In this document: in pieces, positions 6,380 to 11,414 of the stretch
How the letters are laid out: each line of letters opens with the position of its first letter
How positions within the stretch are numbered: the stretch's first letter is position 1
Assembly: GCA_947307005.1 (NCBI GenBank)
Contig: CAMZHY010000030.1
Coordinates: forward strand, 1-14,291
Direction: 5' to 3'
Origin: an uncultured Planctomycetaceae bacterium
GTDB lineage: Bacteria; Planctomycetota; Planctomycetia; Pirellulales; Thermoguttaceae
DNA length: 14,291 nt
Program-made: the position numbers and the translations under genes
Notes under the pieces: model-generated
Seen by the model: the letters and a program-made list of their open reading frames with translations, nothing else
What the model was told of the DNA's origin: nothing
The model's database searches: none

Positions 6380-8053
6380 TCAGCTAATCGCTTTCAAATC
6401 GGCCAGTTGCGAATCCAACGCGCCAAGTTTTATCGCAGCGAGCCTGTCGCCGCGTCGGATGTGGAACGTCTTCTCTTCATTGGAAATATTCCAGACGTAC
6501 AGCGAATTAACGTCGGGATACCATGCTAAGACGATCGGAATTTCCTCTTCAACGTAAGGAATCAGGTTCTCTTGGAGCGTCGTTACGATCGAGCGTCTAA
6601 ACTCGAAGAGCGCGTCAAACTCTTCGTCAACCTTAGCGAAGCGTCCGGCGGAAGACTCCAATCGCGCGACAAGCTTAGAACCCGGAGACGTCAAAGAGCC
6701 GCGTTCGACGGCAAGCGCGTCCGGATCGCTTAGGAACGTCCAGCCGTCCGAAGGAATCTCGTCGCAAACCTCAAAGGGAACCCCAAGCGCGAGGAAGAGC
6801 GAATACGCGTTCGCGCCCGCGCAGTACCGCGACGAAACTCCGTAAAAATGCTTAAAAGGCCCCTTCGGCTTCGCTCCAAGGAGCTTAGCGTGCGCGGTTT
6901 TCTCGCGCGCCATCCGTTCCTTAAGAACGGGCCAGTTTTCGGCGGCGATCGGAACTAAACCGGACATAAAGCAGGTGTTGCGAACGTCGCAGATTGTCGA
7001 GACGGCGAGTTTCGACGCCATATTCTCCGCCGAAAGGGATTTCTCGGGAAAGACCGTCGTCTCGCTGAACGCGCGTCCCGGTTGACAGAAGCGGCGGTGA
7101 AACAGGGAACTGTACAGTTCGATCGTCTTAAACTTTTCCGTTCCGTACCACCCGTCGCTGAACCCCCCTTCTCCGACGCGGAAGAGCGCGTCCTTGTAGT
7201 CGTCGAGCCGAATTCCAGCGCGTTCGCACCCCATGTACATGACCATGATTCCGACGTCAACCGTCGAAACGGCGTCGCGGTACGTTCGAAAGCATTGCGT
7301 AAGTCGATCGCAAAAATAATCGACCCACGCGTGAAGCAGCGGCGTCTCGGAATTATTGCGAACGTCGTCGAGAACCTCGTCCCAACGAGACTCTTCGAGT
7401 CCGCTCTTCGCGAGGAAATCTCGACGACATTCGTCGCAAACGCACCCGCCGATCAGGTCGGGCGTCGACGCGAAACGGAAATCGTCGTCGAGAAAGAAAT
7501 CAAACGCGCCGTATCGCGCGGCTAGCGTCCTAATCGCCTTGGCGCCCTCGACGTCGGTCGGACTATGCCACGAAAACCCCCAGTTCTCCGAACCGTCCCA
7601 GCGTCGCGCGATCTTCCAATGTTTGGGCGGCAGATTGGGAAAGCCTTCGGATCGAGGATCAAGCGCGCCGCCGCCGTGACAAAAGGGAACGCTGATCAGA
7701 TGAGGACGCAATCCTGCGCTCTTAATGCGCCCCAGCAGGTTGTCTATCTTCTCCCAAGAATAGGGAAAATACCCGTAAAACCACGTGCAAAGCCACGCGT
7801 CCGTCACTCCTGCGTCGCGCCAGATCTCGGGAAAATCGCCGTTGACGTCAAACATATCGGGCGAGCAACTGATGTGATACGAACGCTCCTGAGCGTCAAT
7901 CTTGCGATATTCGCCCTCCGCAAAGAGCGGAAATTGCGGAGCCGAATCTCCCGCCCAAAGTCGATTCGAAATCGGGGCGAAAGCGGACGCGCCGAAAAGA
8001 ACGTTGGAACCGAGGGCCGCCTGTTTTAGAAAAGAACGTCGCGTGTGTCTCAT
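6380..8053 (-). CDS. Tat-exported TIM-barrel-like protein, putative glycoside-hydrolase-like
   Basis: 557 residues when started at the ATG at 8053, which has a strong ribosome binding site (AGGAG, 7-base spacing) and places the twin-arginine motif TRRSFLK at residues 4-10 ahead of a hydrophobic stretch; an in-frame ATG at 8119 would bury that signal. The protein should therefore leave the cytoplasm already folded. The body resembles barrel glycosidase-like proteins: WLCTWFYGYFPYSW (88-100), a strand ending in DFFLDDDFRF (185-194), then a Cys cluster CVCDEC (204-209) followed by RRDF, a pattern seen in GHL/GH42-like proteins where a CxC-x2-C knuckle follows the acidic strand. A SETTVFPEK segment further on could supply another acidic residue. 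The C-terminus (AWYPDVNSLYVWNISNEEKTFHIRRGD) looks like a small beta domain. The substrate and even catalysis are unproven. It has its own terminator, and a candidate promoter lies upstream. Confidence 0.7.
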   Translation of the reverse strand: MRHTRRSFLKQAALGSNVLFGASAFAPISNRLWAGDSAPQFPLFAEGEYRKIDAQERSYHISCSPDMFDVNGDFPEIWRDAGVTDAWLCTWFYGYFPYSWEKIDNLLGRIKSAGLRPHLISVPFCHGGGALDPRSEGFPNLPPKHWKIARRWDGSENWGFSWHSPTDVEGAKAIRTLAARYGAFDFFLDDDFRFASTPDLIGGCVCDECRRDFLAKSGLEESRWDEVLDDVRNNSETPLLHAWVDYFCDRLTQCFRTYRDAVSTVDVGIMVMYMGCERAGIRLDDYKDALFRVGEGGFSDGWYGTEKFKTIELYSSLFHRRFCQPGRAFSETTVFPEKSLSAENMASKLAVSTICDVRNTCFMSGLVPIAAENWPVLKERMAREKTAHAKLLGAKPKGPFKHFYGVSSRYCAGANAYSLFLALGVPFEVCDEIPSDGWTFLSDPDALAVERGSLTSPGSKLVARLESSAGRFAKVDEEFDALFEFRRSIVTTLQENLIPYVEEEIPIVLAWYPDVNSLYVWNISNEEKTFHIRRGDRLAAIKLGALDSQLADLKAIS

Positions 8054-8090
8054 TGCTAGACTCCTATGCGAAAAAATACCGAACGACGTC

Positions 8091-8119
8091 ATTCTACCAA
8101 GAGCAAGCGAAGGAAACAA
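8091..8119 (-). promoter_or_regulatory. Candidate sigma-70-type promoter of the Tat-protein gene
   Basis: On the minus strand TTGTTT (8119-8114) and TAGAAT (8096-8091) are separated by exactly 17 bases, which would start transcription about 30 bases before the ATG at 8053. It lies between the NRDE terminator candidate and the Tat gene. The -10 matches 5 of 6 and the -35 only 3 of 6 consensus bases, and planctomycete promoters are not well defined. Confidence 0.4.
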
Positions 8120-8146
8120 GTAGAAAAGAAAAGTCCAGAAATCCAG

Positions 8147-8199
8147 AAAAAACGTCGCGTCGGAGAGAAGACGTTTGAGTTCAAAAGAAAAGCGCGACG
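8147..8199 (-). terminator. Probable terminator after the NRDE-family gene
   Basis: On the minus strand CGTCGCG (8199-8193) can pair with CGCGACG (8159-8153), immediately followed by six T (8152-8147). The 33-base loop is long, so this is weaker than a classic hairpin, but the position, 26 bases after the stop codon at 8225, fits. Confidence 0.5.
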
Positions 8200-8224
8200 C
8201 CCGCTAACGAACGCCGCGACTTCG

Positions 8225-9043
8225 TCAATTATCGTCTGTTTCGTCGTCGGAGAACGTCGCCGTCTCCTCGTTCTTCAATTTAGCTTTCTTCTGCGCGCTG
8301 CGATCCGTCGAAAGAACCTGCCTCAATAGCGCGGAAACGTCCTCGTAGGACGCCGTGTTGGGCGCGCCGTTCGCAAACTGCATAATCGATTTCTGAGTTC
8401 GATCGGAGAGAGCGACAAGCATCGACGAAACGGTTCCATATCCCGGTTCGGAGATAACGACGCCCCTCTTGCCCATCACGTCGGGACCGCGAGAGAACGC
8501 GCCGCTCGCCGCCGCGAGGAACGCGACGGATGAATCGAGTCGATGAAGCGTAAGCAAACGACGGACGTATTCCTGACGCGGATCGTCGCGATCGTCCATT
8601 CGATTCGCCGTCAACATATGCAGACCGGGGCGCAAAAAATCGACTCCGACTTCGTTCCCGCCGTACACCGCGCCGCCGCTTGTTCGGTCGACGCAGAGGA
8701 AATTCACGCCGTCGTAAACGCCTGTTTTAAGCTCGCTCTCCGCAAGCTCGATCGCCTCGCTCGCCGTCGCGCACGAAAGCAACTCTTTGCAGAGCAGTCC
8801 GCGAGACCGAGGATCGTACGGAACGTTCCGCTTCGGGGCGTTAATTGCCGCGACAAACATTCCGTGCTGATTGACGCCCGCCCACGTTCCGCCTGACTTC
8901 CGATCAAGTCCGCAAACGACGCGAGGACGTCCAGACTGAATCTTCGGCGGAAGGCTCTGACGGGAAAACAACTCTTCCCTATTGAGCGCGATCAGAATCG
9001 GAACGTCGCTAAGCGTTCGATACTGAATTGCCAAAATTCCCAT
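8225..9043 (-). CDS. TANGO2/NRDE-family protein
   Basis: 272 residues from the ATG at 9043, which has an excellent ribosome binding site (AAAGGAG, 6-base gap) and starts right at the conserved core; the frame stays open to 9469, but that extension shows no family resemblance. Family marks: the first strand ILAIQYRT, then LNREELFSRQSLPP (20-33, the NRDE motif as NREE), GLDRKSGGTWAGVNQHGMF (45-63) and an AAINAP strand. TANGO2/NRDE proteins are widespread in bacteria and eukaryotes; human TANGO2 is linked to metabolic crises, proposed roles include haem and lipid handling, and the biochemistry is unsettled. Homologues usually begin Met-Cys; here residue 2 is Gly. The C-terminus is a charged tail ending in DDETDDN. 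No signal peptide. It follows a 600-bp gap, so it probably has its own promoter. Confidence 0.84.
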   Translation of the reverse strand: MGILAIQYRTLSDVPILIALNREELFSRQSLPPKIQSGRPRVVCGLDRKSGGTWAGVNQHGMFVAAINAPKRNVPYDPRSRGLLCKELLSCATASEAIELAESELKTGVYDGVNFLCVDRTSGGAVYGGNEVGVDFLRPGLHMLTANRMDDRDDPRQEYVRRLLTLHRLDSSVAFLAAASGAFSRGPDVMGKRGVVISEPGYGTVSSMLVALSDRTQKSIMQFANGAPNTASYEDVSALLRQVLSTDRSAQKKAKLKNEETATFSDDETDDN

Positions 9044-9642
9044 ATCCGTCTCCTTTTTCACGCGGCAAACGCGCGCGTGAAGAACAGAGGAAGCGCCGCA
9101 GGCGTCCGACGCGCAATGGTGCAAAAACGTACGCAACGCGTCGCCCGCCCGCCAAATGACGTTCGAAAAGTCTCCTAACCGCCTTAGAGACGATGGAAAC
9201 CGAAACGTCAGGGAGAACCCTTCGCCGACGCTCGACAAGTTGCGTTTAAGGGGACAATCGTCCAAGAAAAAACGCTCGATTATCGCAAAGGATTCCAGAC
9301 CAAGAGAAGCCGTCGTGAGACGCGTCGTCGTGCAAAAAACAGCAAACGCCCTCGAGCAAACGGACGTCCCCAAGTGTCTGCCATTAATATGGGGCGTTTT
9401 GCGTAAACTAAAACCCCTCTTTCGGGGGGTTCTTTGTATTTTTTCTATTTTCCCCTCTTTACCCTGCATATTATGCCGATTGTATCGATTAGCTTGATCG
9501 ACCCCGTTATGGACTATAAAAGCGCCCTAAATAATCTGATTTTCATTTTCATTAGAAAGACCTCTACGCCGTAGACGAAAAGCGCGAACAAGCACCCCGC
9601 AACTATAAGCGACGCTCCAAAGAGACCGCGCGCTCGAAATTT
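9044..9642. other. 600-bp gap between flippase and NRDE genes with two stem-loops
   Basis: No protein gene is convincing on either strand. Two RNA-like structures are visible. First, AAACGCCC (9344-9351) with GGGCGTTT (9392-9399) encloses about 40 bases that include palindromes CTCGAG and GGACGTCC. Second, a strong hairpin stands at 9412-9431. The part from 9430 to 9580 is A/T-rich compared with its surroundings. The half nearest the NRDE gene (9044-9340) shows nothing specific beyond the gene's ribosome binding site. A long 5' leader or a small RNA is possible; it matches no tRNA, and I cannot match it to 6S RNA, SRP RNA or a known riboswitch by eye. Confidence 0.5.
9412..9431. terminator. 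Strong hairpin, possible bidirectional terminator
   Basis: AACCCCTC (9412-9419) pairs with GGGGGGTT (9424-9431), 8 bp including one G-T pair, with a 4-base loop. On the minus strand the loop reads GAAA closed by C-G, a stable GNRA tetraloop, followed by TTTTAGTTT. On the plus strand it is followed by CTTTGTATTTTTT. It could terminate the flippase transcript about 210 bases past its stop codon. Confidence 0.65.
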
Positions 9643-11268
9643 TCAGACGTCGCGACGCAAAAACTTTCGCTTAACAAAGCGCTTGACCCAAACGCGTTCG
9701 TCGCGAGACAAACCAAGCAGAAAAACAACCGGAAGATAAAGAACAAAAGCGAGAATTCCGTACGCGATGATCGAAGGATAGTTCGGCTCAACCCTCGGCG
9801 CGATAACAAGCGTCGGCGCGATCGTCGCCACAAGCGCGACCCCCGTTCCCATGATTTGACGTCTCCAATAGACGCGACGTCCCTCCCCCATTAGTCGACA
9901 CGCGACGTTCGGAATCCATAGAAAGTGAATTGCCAAACCGGGAAGAACCGTTCCCAACGCAACTCCCAAAAGTCCCAATCCCATCTTGACGAAAAAAACG
10001 CTTAAAACAACGTTCGCCGCCCCGTGCAAAATTGAGCCGATCGCAAGAACCTGATGACGCGCGATTCCTTGCAGCGCCCGCGAATTGACTTCCGCGCTCC
10101 CCCGATACAAACCTTGAGCCGCAACGCACAGCGCAAGAGCAGGAAACGCGACGAGATACTTTGCGCCTATCCATCGTTCGATGAAAACGCGACCGAAAAG
10201 AAGGATCCCGTAGGCGCCAAAGAAGGACGCGAAAATAGACGCTCGCATAATCGTCGCCCGAGAGGCGTGAAACTCGGCCGAAAGGTTCTCATTGTCGCCT
10301 GCGACGCCAAACGTTCGTCGCAACCCTTCCTTGAAACTACGACGACGGTCGGTCGACTCTTGAACGTCCTCCTCCGTGCGCTCTTTCGCCGCGAGATGCG
10401 CGAACCAATTTGTCTCCCAAGACGAGCCTTCCGTCAGGAAGGAATTGAAATAACTGACAAGCGTCACGACGACAAGATTGTACGTCGTCACCTCCTCGAT
10501 CGACGCAAGCGCCGCGATAATAATAAGATCGCTGCGATTGACGGCAATCTCCCCCGCCTGCGCTAGGAACGCGAAAAAACTGTAGCTGAAAAGGGAACGA
10601 ACGCGTTCCTTCCGGAAGAATCCCAAAGAAAAGTGAAACTGCGGCGCCGCGATTCGCGTCAGCGCCATATACGCGATCAGTTGAAGCGCCGTAATCGCGC
10701 TATTCGCGACAAAAAGAGCGATTACGCGCCCCCCCAGCCAGAGAACGCCGAGATTCGTCAGACCGATCGCAATCCGCGTTATAAACGCCGTCCACCCGGT
10801 ATATTCCTGACGCAACGTCCCGCGAATCACGCCGCAAAAACCGTCGGCGACCTTCGATATCGCAAAAGACAACCCCGCAAAAAAGAGCGCGGTCGCGAGC
10901 AGTCCAGAATCGTCGAAAGAATCGCCCAAAAGGCGAGCCGCTAGGAACGCAAGACACGCAAGAAGAAAAACAAGCGCGGAAATCCCGCCAAAGAGCGCTA
11001 TGGCGGTCGACCCCGTCTCGTTCACGCCCTCCCAGTCGTCTTTAGTATAGTATCGCGTGACGTAGCGGCTCGTCGTCGTCGTCAGACCGAAATCAAGAAG
11101 TCCGCACCAGCCCGCGAAAAGAGACGAGAGCGCGAAAATCCCGAACGCGCGATCTCCCAATACGGAGAGCATATACGGCGTGAGAAAAAGCCCGAACGCG
11201 ATTCGGACGACCAACGAAGCGCAGGACAAACCGGCGCCCTGGAGAAGTCGAGAGACAGGCTTTTTCAT
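9643..11268 (-). CDS. Polysaccharide-type (MOP superfamily) membrane flippase
   Basis: Multi-pass inner-membrane protein that probably flips lipid-linked sugars or oligosaccharide, Wzx-like. From ATG 11268 it is 541 residues; the frame runs on to 11418, but the first 50 residues of that longer version are Arg-rich and are really the end of the upstream gene in another frame. Visible traits are the N-terminal LLQGAGLSCASLVVRIAFGLFLTPYMLSVLG followed by GIFALSSLF and the LLDFGLTTTTSRYV stretch, typical of the Polysacc_synt/PST family, then about 12-14 hydrophobic segments. A charged cytoplasmic loop (AAKERTEEDVQESTDRRRSFKEG) interrupts the middle. The C-terminus is basic (VKRFVKRKFLRRDV). No clear Shine-Dalgarno precedes the ATG, so translation may be coupled to the upstream gene 32 bases away. 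No glycosyltransferase genes are nearby in the window. Confidence 0.85.
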   Translation of the reverse strand: MKKPVSRLLQGAGLSCASLVVRIAFGLFLTPYMLSVLGDRAFGIFALSSLFAGWCGLLDFGLTTTTSRYVTRYYTKDDWEGVNETGSTAIALFGGISALVFLLACLAFLAARLLGDSFDDSGLLATALFFAGLSFAISKVADGFCGVIRGTLRQEYTGWTAFITRIAIGLTNLGVLWLGGRVIALFVANSAITALQLIAYMALTRIAAPQFHFSLGFFRKERVRSLFSYSFFAFLAQAGEIAVNRSDLIIIAALASIEEVTTYNLVVVTLVSYFNSFLTEGSSWETNWFAHLAAKERTEEDVQESTDRRRSFKEGLRRTFGVAGDNENLSAEFHASRATIMRASIFASFFGAYGILLFGRVFIERWIGAKYLVAFPALALCVAAQGLYRGSAEVNSRALQGIARHQVLAIGSILHGAANVVLSVFFVKMGLGLLGVALGTVLPGLAIHFLWIPNVACRLMGEGRRVYWRRQIMGTGVALVATIAPTLVIAPRVEPNYPSIIAYGILAFVLYLPVVFLLGLSRDERVWVKRFVKRKFLRRDV

Positions 11269-11300
11269 GGCGATTCCGTAGAAGAAGGGAACGACGCGCG

Positions 11301-11414
11301 TCAGGGCGCGTATTCCCGGCAGGGCTCCGCGTCGAGAAGGGGCCAAACGAGTTCTCCGCGTTTCTGCGCCTCCTCGTCTTGGAACGCGCCGAGTCGTAAC
11401 GCGTTCGCGTCGAG
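11301..11414 (-). pseudogene. In-frame C-terminal remnant of the HzsA-like gene, downstream of the TGA
   Basis: Directly after the TGA at 11415-11417, 37 more sense codons continue in the same frame to a TGA at 11301-11303. They read LDANALRLGAF, then QDEEAQKRGELVWP and LLDAEPCREYAP. This is the expected end of HzsA-like planctomycete proteins (W-x-D-x-N, GA, then R-GE-V-P), so the segment belongs to the upstream gene. It has no start of its own. Whether it is translated depends on the nature of the TGA. Confidence 0.8.

Noticed and set aside
9044..9469. N-terminal extension of the NRDE protein
   Set aside because: The extension has no family resemblance, while the internal ATG at 9043 has a near-ideal ribosome binding site and begins at the conserved core.
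9156..9497. Plus-strand 113-codon frame in the large gap
   Set aside because: It has a basic low-complexity start, crosses both stem-loops, and has no ribosome binding site or domain.
9494..9520. Plus-strand promoter TTGATC - TATAAA
   Set aside because: The spacer is only 15 bases and no plus-strand gene follows.
3207..9645. Genome-wide use of UGA as a sense codon (Trp)
   Set aside because: UGA is a convincing stop for the NRDE gene (next in-frame stop six codons on) and for the Tat gene (next stop 21 codons on, within terminator hairpins), and Trp is written TGG throughout the visible genes.
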